Shown here piece by piece: positions 33,390-45,016 of a stretch of DNA of 64,000 nt. The stretch comes from Microcyclospora pomicola (Eukaryota; Ascomycota; Dothideomycetes; Capnodiales): the NCBI GenBank assembly GCA_002786065.1, contig NHNY01000001.1, positions 1,240,001 through 1,304,000 of the forward strand, read 5' to 3'. Made by a program: the position numbers and the translations under genes. Position 1 is the stretch's first letter. Every line of letters starts with the position of its first letter. The notes beneath the pieces were generated by a model, which had not been told where the DNA came from, made no database searches, and was given only the letters and a program-made list of their open reading frames with translations.

Positions 33390-36323
33390 ATGAACCATCG
33401 TTCAAGCACTGGCATGACAGGCAACAATGCCAATCCTCGCCGTTCCCGGAATCTGGCACATATTCGTAATGCCACACTCGAAGGTCCGATCAAAGGCAAC
33501 CATGTGCTTGCCTCGTTGCGAGCCACGCAGATCATTGCGTCGAAGCCTGTCCTACCCGCTGAGCTGATCGCGACTATCCTGGACTACCTTCCACCGCCCG
33601 ACCTCATGCGATTTGCTTTGGTGTCTCATCGCATGCGTGAGATGGTATACGATGACACACGCTGGATACAGAAGCTGAAATTGCTTGGGGTATGGGACGA
33701 AGCAGAGGCACGGCGACGGGTCGAAGATGCATTGAAGAAGAAGGCTGAAACACAAGCTCGGTTTGCTGAAGGTGCGAGCACACTAGGCACAAGTGGAGTG
33801 GGACGAAATCATGCCGGCAGCATCACACTCTTTGACGCAGGTCTTGAGGAGCAGCAGTACAGGAAGTCGCTGGTGACTACAGCTAAACGAAGAGCGACGT
33901 TGAGTGACGGGTTCGACGAGCTGACCATCTCCGCCTCGTCGAATCCGAATTCAACGAGAACAAGCGATCCGAACTCTGCTCTGACAATCCTTAGCAGGGT
34001 TCGATCAATACGTGGCCGAGCTCGGCAGGAGTTTGGCAAGGTCTATGCGGCACTAGCACCTCTGTATACGGATCTTGCAAAATCAGCTGATCACTCAAAC
34101 GCCATTGTTTTTCGCACGTATCGTGACCCAGATCAGCAGGCCCAAATCCTGTCAAACCTGAAGCACTTCGCACAATGCGATAACACGCCTTCATGGTCGC
34201 AGCGCGAGCAGAAACTCGACAGCATCATCGAAGCGTTCGAAAATGCCGTCCTTCAAGAGTTCGAGCAAGGGTATGCAGCTGGCGATGTCGATGGTCGAAT
34301 GCACAGGTATGCCCACGTCCTTTTCACCATGAACGGTGGTCACGCCGGCGTAGACTCCTTCATAGCTTTCCACCCCCTGTTAGCACGAAAGATGAGTGTC
34401 GGTAACCCTCTTGAATGTCTGGAAGCCGTGGCACCTGGCCATGTGGACCTCAATCCCGCGCAAAGATTCTTCGAGAGACTCGCAAGAATCATGGTGGAAC
34501 AATCAGAGACCATTGACAGAGTCTTCCCTGCTTCCCTTGATGCGCTGACGCCCTTTTTGTCACGACTCTGTAACGACATCATCTCTGATTATATTACCGT
34601 GCTTCTGGACGAGGCTCATGAGCGAAGCATCGAGACATACGTCAAAGCCGTTTCGGGGACCTTTGAGCAATCACTACGCTTTATAGCTTCGCTGAAGCCA
34701 TCAAGATCTTCAACGGCCGACTTTGCCGAACAGGCGAGGCTCCTCGTGACTCAAGTCTTCGAGAGACATATTGATTTCTACCTGACCGAAGAGTTGGCAC
34801 TGTTTAGAAATAAGTCTCAATCCGAGGTTAGCTTTTGGGAGAAAGAGCTTTCGGATCAAGAAGCGTCCACCGAGTCGTTCTTCATGTCAAACATCAACCG
34901 ACAAGCTGCGAAGCGAGACTTTCTTTCATCGTTCAAGAAAGTGGTTATGATGCCGGTAAATGTGCTTCCAGCCTTCTCGCCTTTTGGTTCGTCAAAGGCG
35001 GCTGCTGCCAATGACCCATTAGCCAAGATAGCAGCTAGCGAAACGACACTACACGCCCGTTCTCGAACATCTACATTGAGCGGACTAGATACTCCTGGAC
35101 GTTCACAAACGCCAACTCAAGAAGCCCCAACAAACGAGCTTGCCGCGAAAGCTGCTATCATGAATTCCCGTTTAGAAGGCATCAAGTCGCTCTTCAGTAT
35201 AGAGGTAGCACTGAGCCTAACACACCTCGCGAAAGCGTCGTTAGAGCGTACGGCCAACATGGTACGCATGGGCGGCCAGCACGGCGTGGCAGCGAAGGCA
35301 CAATGCAGCGCAATCTTCGTATCCCTCCTCCAGCTTCTCGGTGATCGTCATGTGAAGAACGGTTTCGACAAAGCAGTTGGCCATCTCAGTGAATACAATC
35401 CTCGTGATGTGCGACAGTTTCGTCAGCAAGCCACCAACGGAGATGCCAGCTCAACAGCTGAAAGTCATGGCGTAGAGCCTCTAGTGACCTTCCTAGAGCT
35501 AGTAAACGTGGGCGACCTTATACAACAAATGATTGATGTCTTCTACAGCCAAGAACTTGTTGCTGCAAAACTCATCGATAGGGATGACTTCCTCGAACCT
35601 GCTGTGAAAGAGAAGAAACACTTCGAGCAGATGCTGGATGAACGCGTCGCGGCCGGTCTCAACAAGGGCATTGATGTTCTGATAGACGAAGTGGAATACA
35701 TATTCGCCACCACACAGCCTGCAACAGATTTCAATCCTGGTGCTGACAAGGCTGGTGAGCCACCGACCATGGTAGACATCGGACCCAGCAACACCGCACA
35801 TCAGGTTGTTTCGATTGTGAAGGGACATACGAGCATGTTGGTGGGTAGCACCGACAAGAATGTGCTCGACGTCTTCATGCAAGAGGTTGGCCTACGCCTT
35901 TTCGGTGCACTGTGCAAGCACTTCAAGCGTCAGCGCATTTCCGTCGACGGCTCCATCAAACTCATCTCCGACATCAACCACTACAGCTCATTTATCGCCA
36001 CCTTCCGGCAGAAATCGCTGCAGCCATACTTCCAGGCGTTGCGCGAGCTCGGCCAGATCTATCTGGTGCACATCGACCCGCCCGCGGCATATTTCGGGGG
36101 CGCGAATGGGGGGAAGAAACGCGGAAGCATTCTATCGACCAAGAACAGTGTCACTGCTACGCAAGCCAAAGAATTGGCGACGATCATTGCGGACAATGGC
36201 CGGTATTGTGGCATATTTCCCGCTGAAGAGGTTTATGAATTTGCCGAGCGGAGAGCGGATTGGTACTTGGTCAAAGGAGACGTGGAACGAGCTATGTATG
36301 GAGTCGGGTGTTGCGTTATGTGA
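33390..36323 (+). CDS. RCY1: Recyclin: F-box protein with Sec10-like domain (Rcy1/Pof6)
   Basis: Recyclin-type proteins act in recycling of membrane proteins from endosomes and in exocytosis. They bind Skp1 through the F-box. The 977-residue single-exon product has an F-box at about 53-100 (Leu-Pro-Ala-Glu-Leu-Ile, then Phe-Ala-Leu-Val-Ser-His-Arg-Met-Arg) and a long helical Sec10-like region from about 200 to the end. It finishes with Cys-Cys-Val-Met, a CAAX box, as yeast Rcy1 does, so prenylation and membrane attachment are expected. I start at the first ATG in the frame. It ends 200 bases from RRP9, which runs the other way. Confidence 0.93.
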   Translation: MNHRSSTGMTGNNANPRRSRNLAHIRNATLEGPIKGNHVLASLRATQIIASKPVLPAELIATILDYLPPPDLMRFALVSHRMREMVYDDTRWIQKLKLLGVWDEAEARRRVEDALKKKAETQARFAEGASTLGTSGVGRNHAGSITLFDAGLEEQQYRKSLVTTAKRRATLSDGFDELTISASSNPNSTRTSDPNSALTILSRVRSIRGRARQEFGKVYAALAPLYTDLAKSADHSNAIVFRTYRDPDQQAQILSNLKHFAQCDNTPSWSQREQKLDSIIEAFENAVLQEFEQGYAAGDVDGRMHRYAHVLFTMNGGHAGVDSFIAFHPLLARKMSVGNPLECLEAVAPGHVDLNPAQRFFERLARIMVEQSETIDRVFPASLDALTPFLSRLCNDIISDYITVLLDEAHERSIETYVKAVSGTFEQSLRFIASLKPSRSSTADFAEQARLLVTQVFERHIDFYLTEELALFRNKSQSEVSFWEKELSDQEASTESFFMSNINRQAAKRDFLSSFKKVVMMPVNVLPAFSPFGSSKAAAANDPLAKIAASETTLHARSRTSTLSGLDTPGRSQTPTQEAPTNELAAKAAIMNSRLEGIKSLFSIEVALSLTHLAKASLERTANMVRMGGQHGVAAKAQCSAIFVSLLQLLGDRHVKNGFDKAVGHLSEYNPRDVRQFRQQATNGDASSTAESHGVEPLVTFLELVNVGDLIQQMIDVFYSQELVAAKLIDRDDFLEPAVKEKKHFEQMLDERVAAGLNKGIDVLIDEVEYIFATTQPATDFNPGADKAGEPPTMVDIGPSNTAHQVVSIVKGHTSMLVGSTDKNVLDVFMQEVGLRLFGALCKHFKRQRISVDGSIKLISDINHYSSFIATFRQKSLQPYFQALRELGQIYLVHIDPPAAYFGGANGGKKRGSILSTKNSVTATQAKELATIIADNGRYCGIFPAEEVYEFAERRADWYLVKGDVERAMYGVGCCVM

Positions 36324-36524
36324 ACAGTGATTTACTTTCTGTAACGACTTGCACACAACACGAAAGGTTATATAGCCTGTACTCGCCCCTCGAATTCCGT
36401 GTTGTATCACTTGATCGATTGCCAGGTCATGAAGATGGCAATGCCTGATGACTTGATCATTGTGCCGGAGGATTTATATAGCACAGATATTGTACACATA
36501 TATTCGCACGACCAAGGAGTCGTT

Positions 36525-38315
36525 CTAGCTAAAGCCGGCAAAGTCATCTGCCATTTCTTCGTTCTCCTCCTGCTCATCTTCTTCAGCTTCAGCCGTTCCA
36601 CTATCGCTTAGAACGCGCTTCGGTACCTCAAACACTATTACAGCAGTCTTGCCGTCCGATATGCGCTTCCATCGACCCAGACGTGATTCTTTGCCGATGG
36701 CGGCAGCGACGAGGAATCCTTCCTTGCCGCGGACACCGCGATCGATAATACTGAGATCGTTGATGATGCCTTTTACAAGCCCGCTATCTCGTCGAGACTC
36801 GCCATCACTGTTTGCAAGAGCCTCGATCTCTCCATTGGTCTCTGGCTCAACGGAGGACAGTCGAACGTGTTGTGGAGTTTCAGTGCTACCTAGAGGGCCC
36901 AATGCTTCGATGCGACGCTTGTCAGGGGTAAGTCGCCAAGCACGTACGTGGCCGTCCCAACTGCCACTTACGAATGTGTCAGAAAAGGGCACCGCGCGAA
37001 GGGCTGTAATCCACCGCGGCTGTGGTTCCTGGAACACATATTGTGCCTCGGGCACTTCTTCTGCTGATAACGAATCCATGGGTAATGCCGGATCCAGACC
37101 ATGGGCTAGTGGATAGGTGAAGACCGGCTTTTTCTTGTGGATATTCCAGATAGACAAAGAGCCGTTATCGGATCCGGTGATGAATGTTTCGTCATCAATA
37201 CAAGCTACGCGGTCCATTGACCCTTCATTGTAGGCTTTGGCTGTGCTGAGCACATCTGCATCTCTTGGCTTCGAAGGCGCACCACCGCCACGAAAGACAA
37301 GCTGCGACTCTTCCACCACTTTCCATAATCGTGCTGTTCGGTCGCGTGCACCAACCGTCACACATTTCTCCTGTGCCAGTGCACTCACATCCACCACCTC
37401 ATCCTGATGACCAAAAAGCGTTTCCACGTACGCGAGCTCGTCGCAATGCCACATCTTGACTGTTCGATCTTTACTTGCGCTGAACAGCTGATTTGTTCCG
37501 CGACGGAACGCCAGTGAAACGACAGAGTCTCGATGTTGCGGGAAAACCTTGAGCGGCTTGAGAGTAGCGGCATCCCAGACTATCAGTTTGTTGTCTGCTC
37601 CACCGGTCGCTACAAACTTCCCATCTTGTGAAGCGGCTATGCATAATATCTCACGGTCATGTCCTTGATAGTCGCGATTGTTTTTCTGCCGCCGGTCACC
37701 ACGGACATAACGTACTCGCTTCGGTGTTAATCGTGGTCTTCGGATCTGTTTGCTTTGATCAAGATTTGACCCAACAGATGGGAGTTCCCACTTCGTTAAG
37801 ACCATTTCCTTGCTGACCGCATACACGTATTGTCCTTGGATCGCAACACCGGTAATGCTCTTGTTGCCTCTGTCGACAGTAGCTGTCCTTCGTACCGCCC
37901 TGCTCCAATCTGCTTCTTCCGCAAGCCACCGGTAAAGCTTTCCTTTACTTTCGGCAGTATCTTCCTTCAACCTGTCACCCATCCGTCGCCGTAGATTCTC
38001 AGCGTCCACATCTTTCGCATCGAAGCCTACTTCATCGAGGACTTCCTTATGTGTATTTGCGAGGTATTGCTCGGCCAGACGTATCCTCCTTGCTGCAGGA
38101 TCTTCTCCTGCAAAATCTCCGTCTTCGTCGCTGTCCGATCCTGCAAAATCCTCAAGTCTTTCCTTCGGCGCATCGTCATCTTCATCATCGCTGCCAGAGA
38201 TGGACTCGTCGCGAGATTCCCTTGCTTTGCTGCGTTTCACATGCTGTTTGTCGTTCGGCTGTTGGGTCCTCTTCCGCTTCTTCTGTGAAGCAGGCAGGGT
38301 GAAGAAGGAAGACAT
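36525..38315 (-). CDS. RRP9: U3 snoRNP WD40 protein Rrp9 (U3-55K)
   Basis: Rrp9 binds U3 snoRNA in the box C/D snoRNP that directs early 18S rRNA processing in the nucleolus. The 596-residue single-exon product begins with a basic and acidic disordered region (about 1-90). A conserved helical part follows, with Glu-Gln-Tyr-Leu (about 80-150). Next are about seven WD40 repeats (about 155-560), for example Gly-His-Asp-Arg-Glu-Ile-Leu-Cys and Ser-Ala-Ser-Lys-Asp-Arg-Thr-Val-Lys-Met-Trp. The Arg-Tyr-Val-Arg-Gly-Asp-Arg-Arg-Gln-Lys segment ahead of the first repeat is distinctive for Rrp9. An acidic tail ends the protein. Confidence 0.93.
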   Translation of the reverse strand: MSSFFTLPASQKKRKRTQQPNDKQHVKRSKARESRDESISGSDDEDDDAPKERLEDFAGSDSDEDGDFAGEDPAARRIRLAEQYLANTHKEVLDEVGFDAKDVDAENLRRRMGDRLKEDTAESKGKLYRWLAEEADWSRAVRRTATVDRGNKSITGVAIQGQYVYAVSKEMVLTKWELPSVGSNLDQSKQIRRPRLTPKRVRYVRGDRRQKNNRDYQGHDREILCIAASQDGKFVATGGADNKLIVWDAATLKPLKVFPQHRDSVVSLAFRRGTNQLFSASKDRTVKMWHCDELAYVETLFGHQDEVVDVSALAQEKCVTVGARDRTARLWKVVEESQLVFRGGGAPSKPRDADVLSTAKAYNEGSMDRVACIDDETFITGSDNGSLSIWNIHKKKPVFTYPLAHGLDPALPMDSLSAEEVPEAQYVFQEPQPRWITALRAVPFSDTFVSGSWDGHVRAWRLTPDKRRIEALGPLGSTETPQHVRLSSVEPETNGEIEALANSDGESRRDSGLVKGIINDLSIIDRGVRGKEGFLVAAAIGKESRLGRWKRISDGKTAVIVFEVPKRVLSDSGTAEAEEDEQEENEEMADDFAGFS

Positions 38316-38582
38316 AATGTCTAATGGCGAAGACGACGCAGAAGTCCTGGCCTAAGTTGTTCAACTTTCGAACCTACAAAATTTCGGGATAATAACTGTA
38401 GCTGCCCCGAAATTTTGGAAGTGTGGCGGTGCAGACGGCGGCGTCAATGCCGCTGTGGCTAAAGTCGGTTCACTCCCTTCCTCACGTAAACCGAACATAC
38501 CTCCTGTCAACGCATCAAAGCACGTTTGAAATGCGTACAACTCCGAATGTATTGCATTCAGTAGACATCGAGATGGTGCAGA

Positions 38583-40243
38583 ATGGGAAGAAGGCAATAC
38601 CTGACACGCCTGGCGCTAGGCCGCTCACCGTACCTGAATGACACTGAACAAGATGCAAGCTCCTCTCGCACGCCACCGGCGTCCAGGAGCGAGTTCGAGC
38701 CAAGCCAATATGCTCAACAATATGATGCAAAGGGCCGACCAGTCAACTCACACGTTGAAACGGAAAGGGCAAAAATGCGCGATGCACAGAACTCTGTCTT
38801 GGCCCTGGTTGGTGTGGTAGAAGATCGCAGCAGCAAAGAGCAAGAGGTAGCTAAGCGAGTCAAGCACATTAAGAATGAACGACGTAAGGTGCTTGTAGCA
38901 GAGACCGACTTTGGCGAAGAGCTTGATCTAGCAGCGAGCGTTGCTCGATCACTCGGTCTATGGTTTGCGGAGAGCCTGATGATGCGTTTCCAGATTGGTT
39001 TCTTCGAGTCAAATTGGTCGTTCATGGATGTGGTCTGGATGGAAGCACGACGAGCAAGAGGCAGTGGTTGGAGAGGCCTCATGGGAGTCCTGGTACCCGG
39101 TGCGCCTTGTTATCTTCTCCATCAGACTGTACGAGCGGGATTGGCATTCGGTGCTGAACTCATCACGGACTCGGTGCAGAAGCTTGTTATCCGACAACCA
39201 GGACTTCGCTATAGAACGGCAAAGACGATACGTCGTATATGTGATGTTTTTCTCGTGGTCTCAATGGCGGCCATAGACGTTGCTTTGCTACCCTTCGAAT
39301 ATCACACCACGGTACAGATGCTTGGTCTTCAACCGAGCACTACCTGGTTCCCACCACTCCAGGCATTCTTCCCGAGGACGCCGAACGCAATGCAACAGGC
39401 TCTATTGCGACCCTACATCGGCACGCCTATATTAAGCTACGCAGCCTTGCCAAGATGTCTGCTTCTGCTAAGATGCACTCTTTTCCGAGATCTGGCCGAT
39501 CCAACCTCACTGGTTGCCTTGATAACCTCTTTTCGCTACCCCACCATAAACGATTGTTTCCGACGCTCTGTTTTGGAAGAACAGCAGCAACCAAAATTCT
39601 GGAACGATCCCCTAGGCTACACATTGCAGCAAGCTCTGAATCTACGCATAATCTTTACAAGCTGGTGTGGCTGGAATGTAAGCACTTCTGAGACATCGCG
39701 ACGTGGTAATGGTACGCTCGAGAACGATATGAGTGTCGAGCGACATCAAGACGGCAGTATCAGCGAGCATCAACATCGAGCAACGTCATTGGCACACCTG
39801 GTTCCCACCTTCCTAGCGGTCAGCGTAGACCAGCTCCTGCAAAGTGTGCTTTTGTTGCCGTTCGACATATTTACAATGCGGATAGTTACAGCTTCATTCA
39901 TGGCTTCACCATTCGTAAAGTCGCTCGGAGCTTTGACAGGAGAGCGCCATCTCAGTCACCCGTTCGACGCTTTGATGTACTCACATGACACCTCTGTTCC
40001 TGCTTCGCAGATATTGGGCAAATTCGCAAGCAATATCGGCTTGAGTCTCGCTTTACAGGCTTCTACGCATGCAGTCTTCTTCGCTGGTGTCTACAGAGTA
40101 AGTCGTTACTTTGGAGTTCGAGGCTTCGATTGGGGATCACGATGCAAGATTGGCACTATTGTAAGTATATGCTTCGCCTTTCGATGAGTGTAGAACGCTC
40201 ACACCTGTCTCAGTCATATACCTTCCCATTCAAAACCGAATGA
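38583..40243 (+). CDS. Conserved-looking membrane protein of unknown function
   Basis: I do not recognise this gene. Exon 1 is 38583-40160, an intron (40161-40213) follows, and exon 2 (40214-40243) adds nine residues, giving 535. The N-terminal 120 residues are hydrophilic, with a charged helical stretch. Hydrophobic segments occur near residues 155-200, 218-240, 285-305, 415-440 and 480-505. Small motifs such as Trp-Arg-Gly-Leu-Met-Gly-Val-Leu-Val-Pro-Gly vaguely recall mitochondrial carrier repeats, but the threefold carrier signature is not visible. The second exon was chosen because it follows a good GT/AG pair and ends promptly. It is divergent from RRP9, 270 bases apart, and converges on the MFS gene. 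Confidence 0.7.
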
Positions 40244-40302
40244 TGACCACACCGGATGCGCCGCCGATGTTAGACCCCATGATCAGCCGAAATATCATTC
40301 TG

Positions 40303-41933
40303 CTATAGCGGCTCTGTCTGAGCAGCAGACTCTCTCTGCCGCACAACTTTCCATGTGAGAACAACAGAAAGAACGGCTCCTGCGACCAAAACTATACACA
40401 CAGTATAGCTGAAACGATAGAAGGGTCCAAATTTCGTCTGGTAGATATGTGGCCCGACGAGCCCGGCGCAACGCGCAACGGCGCTTGTCACCCCAATCGC
40501 GAAGCCGGTTGAAGTGGTACCACGTACGGCTCGTATGCGTTCTACTTCGATGTCAGTCCTTAACAAGTCTCAACCGCTTCTGTGCATGATCACCTACCTG
40601 GCCAGAGTATTGGCAGGACAGTCAACCCGCAAGCCATTGCTAATACTACAAAGCAGTATTTGGCCACGGCACTTCTCACTGTGAACAAGAGGATGTAAGC
40701 TGTCAGTATCACAGTCTCTAGTATTATAGCTGTGATCCAAGGTCTCCACCTGTTGACATGGATCATTGCTCCAATGCAAAGAGTCAGACCACAGCCTAAC
40801 GCAAACGGTGGCATCGTCAAAAGTTGCGAAACCGAAGAGTTCTCGAGCTGCAGAGCATAGGTGATTGATGGTAAGGCAAGCCCGATGCTTTCAGCGCCCA
40901 TCGTATGTGTGAGCCAAAGTGCCTGGAAGGACCAGAAAGTTACGTCCTTCAGCACGAGAGCCTTGACCTCGCCGAAGTCCCAGGTTTTGCTTTCGGCAGA
41001 CGGTTGCGTTGCGGGCAGGGCTGTAATGACGAGATCTTTCTCTTGCTGCGTAAGGAACTTTGCTGTCTGAGGATAGTTCGGCAGGCAGAACAGAGTGACG
41101 ATCCCAAGCGCCACAGCAGGAAGGCCTTCAATGAGGAAGATCCATCTCCATCCAGCAAGACCACCGACATTATTCATGAAAGAGATCCCGTACGCAAGGG
41201 TTCCCGAAAAAGTCCCCGAGACCAATGCACAGCCCGCTAGCACGGATATCCGCAGCGTGAGTCTGTCCGCGGAATACCAGAAACTCAAGTGGTACAATAC
41301 TCCTGAGAGAAATCCTGCCTCTGCCCAGCCCAGCAATATCCTGCACGTCAGCAGTCCTCCGAAGCTCGAACAAGCTGCCTGACAAGCGGCTATGATGCCC
41401 CAGGTGATCATGATCCGCGCCATCCATATTCGCGGACTGAATTTCTTCATCATCAACACCGAGACTGGTTCGAAGAGGATTTCGGTATAGAAGAAGGCTG
41501 ACAAGATCCATGCCCATTGCTGCGACGTGAGGTTGCCAAGCTGGACTTTGATGTTCGAGGAGCGGGACTCGGCGTTCAAGATGGCGACATTGGTAATGTT
41601 GCGCTGGGAAACCTTGAGGATGAGGTGAACCACGGAGTAGAAGAGCACCAAACGAATATCAAGTTTGCGATGCACAGCAGCAATGTTTGGAGTTTCCTCT
41701 GGAACAAGCGTAGTAATCGGACTGCATTCTGTGACGGACGTCTTAGGCGCAAGCGAAGAGGTCGATGGTACCAGCGTCGCTTCAGAATCGTTTCGAAGGG
41801 GTTCTGGTTGTGAAGACTGGTCGGGCGCAAATGCTCCGTACCGCTGACAGTGACGAGAGCATTTACCGTCGCTTGCGCTATGTTCATGTTTTCTTGCGCA
41901 TCGACCATGCCCTACTGTTCGCTTTGCGTCCAT
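40303..41933 (-). CDS. MFS transporter, allantoate/anion permease (Dal5) family
   Basis: A 12-helix major facilitator of the anion:cation symporter group (Dal5, Tna1, Fen2 and relatives), which imports organic anions such as allantoate, nicotinate or pantothenate at the plasma membrane. Exon 1 is 41933-40598, an intron covers 40597-40545, and exon 2 is 40544-40303, giving 525 residues. After about 85 hydrophilic residues come the first helix and the segment Asn-Ile-x-Asn-Ala. Next are Gly-Trp-Ala-Glu-Ala-Gly-Phe in helix 4 and Trp-Arg-Trp-Ile-Phe-Leu-Ile-Glu-Gly in helix 6, both hallmarks of the family. The segment after helix 10 is shorter than usual: the common Asn-Asn-x2-Gly motif is not seen at the splice. 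Substrate unknown. Confidence 0.87.
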
Positions 41934-42681
41934 GGTCGCACCCCTGGACTCTGACGGTGATGGGGAAAGTACACTTGGGCTACATACAGCAGGAATAGTA
42001 CAAAAAGAGGACGGAGCATGTATATCAGATCAATGGAACCTACCTGCACGATCAACTCACGATAGTATCCCTGTTACACTTAACCAAGGCAACGTCCCGA
42101 TATGCTGGTCTAAGAGGGGTTTGCTGGGCTATCAGTTCTTTCTGAGTATCCATATTCACCCAGCCTACGCTTACTACGGTGTCGATGTGGTTGGTCAAAT
42201 GTCGCAACCTTGTATATGCGATTACCCATGCGACCACTGTCCTGCGTTCGCCGTAGCGATAAGCATAATGTTTGAAGAGTCGAACTGAACTGTATCCACC
42301 TATCGATCGAAACTAGGTATTATGCAGATCGGCCTGCGGTTGATCTGTCATGCTTTTGTGTTGTGGCTCAAGGGTAGGTACTTTTGAACGCATGAACCGG
42401 ACGCAAGATCAGAGCTTCACCGGTATCTGATCGAAGTGATCTCTATCACTCATCTACCAGCGACCGGGTCGAACACCTTTACTTTAATTCACATGTGACA
42501 AACTCTCCATTCTGCGAATTTGATCAAATCTGAAAGGGCGAGGAAATGGTAATTTGTAGCACGACATTTGTCAACGGTCAAAAGTCGCCGTAAGTGCTCT
42601 TTATACCCCAGCTTAAAGCTCGCCTCGCGTCCTAAACGCGCTTGTAATTGTCGCTCAGACTACATGTAAACACAACTCACC
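41934..42681. other. Divergent promoter region (MFS transporter / TPR-F-box gene)
   Basis: About 750 bases. A TATA-like stretch (tttatac) sits about 80 bases before the F-box gene's ATG. No gene is supported. Confidence 0.45.
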
Positions 42682-44447
42682 ATGGAACGTTTCAAAGCCC
42701 AAGGAAACGAGCACTACAAGCGTACAGAGTATAGGAAGGCTCTGGAATCCTTCGATCGTGCGGTGGGACGCGGCCAGACTGCTCAGCTTCTTGACAACCG
42801 TGCGGCATGTCACGAAAGACTGGGAGATCTGCAGGCGGCGCTGAAAGATGCTAAGAAGACCATTCAGCTGCAACGCGAGGATCCTACCGGTTACTTACGT
42901 GCTGGTCGAATCCTTATGAAAATGGGAAGACCAAGTGTGGCATTTGAGATATATACGCACGCATTGAAGAGCGTCAAACATGTCGGACAGGGCTATGAGG
43001 TTGGCAGAACCCTCGCATATTTGCATTACAGTTCATGCATGCTGACACTCGATAGCGTCTCTATACACTTCACAGGTCACTCATGGACGACATATCACCT
43101 CCCGGTAGTGTTGACCCGCTCACAGTGTTGCCACGGGAGCTGGTCGAGTATATCTTGGAGTATCTGTCCTTCAGGCAACGCACAAATGCATGCCGCGTTT
43201 CCAAACAGTGGGCTCGCTTCATTCGGTCTACTTCTCACCTCTGGCAACACCTCGACCTGACTGGTGCTCGGCGGAGGGTGGCGAATGCTTTCATCAGCCG
43301 AGCCATCAACATTGCGAGGAAAAGGCTAACCACTGCGACTTTGACAGATATTCATGACCCAGCAGGAGTGCTCGCAGCACTGGTAGCTCATTGCTCGTTA
43401 CAAGAAATCAATTTATTAGGAATTGGCATGTGGTCTGAAGCTATTAGCACCGCTCTTGCAAAAGCCGGTTCGTTGGAGACGCTACGAGTCTTGCGAGGGA
43501 ACATCACAACAGATCCACTCTTGCAGATAGTCTTACATGCTCGTGCCTCCACTCTGCGCACGTTCGAACTCGATCGCTCAGAGTTATGCATTGGTACCGC
43601 ATGGTTTGTGTGCAACGGACTCACCTCGATCGCTCTCAAGGGTAGGGTGCGTGATGGGCACAAGCTGAAACATTACCGGCAGGCGTTCCCGATGCTACGG
43701 TCGCTCAAGCTCGTGGCCACCTCGCAACAATCCGCAAGAATTCCGAGATCTTGGGGCATCGATTTGGTGTCCGAGTCTAACGACCCGATGCAGACCGACA
43801 TTGAGCACTTGGAGATTGTCAACTATTGCTTCTCGGGAGGCAACCTCGAGCTGGCCCCATCTCTGCGCGTGCTGAGACTTGGCGACATGTATGCCCAATA
43901 CCCGCTCATCGAGGTTCGCGATCTTCGAGCTCCACATGCGACCGGACCTCCGCCGAGCAACCTTCCGCTTCTCGAAGAGCTGGCGCTCAACATCAGTGGT
44001 CTCGATATCCAACTGGTGGCATCGTTGCTGACGGAAAGACACAACGATCATCCGAAAGAGCTCCCCGAGCTTGATCGCGACGTACCCTCATCCTTGCGCC
44101 GTCTGATATTGTGCAACATGTCCATCGTCGGCTTCATGAGCGTCTTCAACCACGCGCGGCTCCGCGATCTGCATGAGCTCGAACTCCGTCTGGTCGACCT
44201 TACCGACGAGCACGTTGCCGTCGTGCTGAAGCAGTGCCCGAAACTACGCTCGCTGGATCTCAGCAACTCGCTGATCACGGGCGTCGCGGTCAAACAGATC
44301 GTCCGCGAGTCCGAGGTCAGCCGCCTCGTGCTCCATGACTGCCGCAAACTCTCCATCGACGCGGTGGATTGGGCGCGTCAGCAGGACGTGAGCGTCGACT
44401 ATCGCATGAAAGAGATGTCCGGGGCAGGGAGGAGGATCCGGTACTGA
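42682..44447 (+). CDS. TPR/F-box/LRR protein, Pof3/Dia2 type
   Basis: An SCF ubiquitin-ligase subunit resembling fission yeast Pof3 and budding yeast Dia2, which protect genome stability and act on the replication machinery. Exon 1 (42682-42999) encodes TPR motifs at residues 1-105 (Gly-Asn-Glu-His-Tyr-Lys, Asn-Arg-Ala-Ala-Cys-His). The intron covers 43000-43055. Exon 2 (43056-44447) gives the F-box (about 128-172, Leu-Pro-Arg-Glu-Leu-Val-Glu-Tyr-Ile-Leu-Glu-Tyr-Leu) and leucine-rich repeats to residue 569. I chose the acceptor at 43055 because it alone keeps the frame into Leu-His-Arg-Ser-Leu, the usual linker. Total length is close to Pof3. It ends next to the zinc-cluster gene on the other strand. 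Confidence 0.9.
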
Positions 44448-45016
44448 AAGAAGGACGGCGAGGATCGGTTGTATCAGTATACGTGGGCGAGCTATTCAGG
44501 AGGCACCATTGCCGGAGTGAGGAGGATGTGGCAATAACAGGACGTGTTGCAACGACGAGCATACGAGATGACGATTGGAATGATCATGAAGCGACGATTG
44601 TTGTTCTTGAAATGAATCTGATGATCGATCCCAAAAGGTGGCATCAATTCTGGAATGCGTACAGGCATACAGGGCCTTATTAGATGCGCCCTGTCCCCTT
44701 CTATCGCTGTCGTAGCGTCATCAATCATCGTGCGGATCCAAACGAAAGTCTACGTTTCGCAGAGGCTGGATTGGCCGCTTCCACGCGAGAAGAAGCATGT
44801 TCTCCAAAATCAGTTCGTTCGTGAGTTCGTGAGTTCGTTTAAATCGTCAAGGTCGTCAGAGCGCCAGGTTTCAACTGGAGCATTCATTTCTCCTTTCAAA
44901 GCAATCAGTCCCGCTATGTTGTGTAAGTGCAGCTCTGGACAGGGGCCGAATCCAATGCTCTATCAAGAGTGCTGTAGCTTACATCAAAGACCAATGATGT
45001 GATGTATACATGTTGC
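44448..45016. other. Convergent intergenic spacer
   Basis: About 570 bases between two genes that end towards each other. A small direct repeat of gagttcgt occurs near 44822-44840. No gene is supported. Confidence 0.45.
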
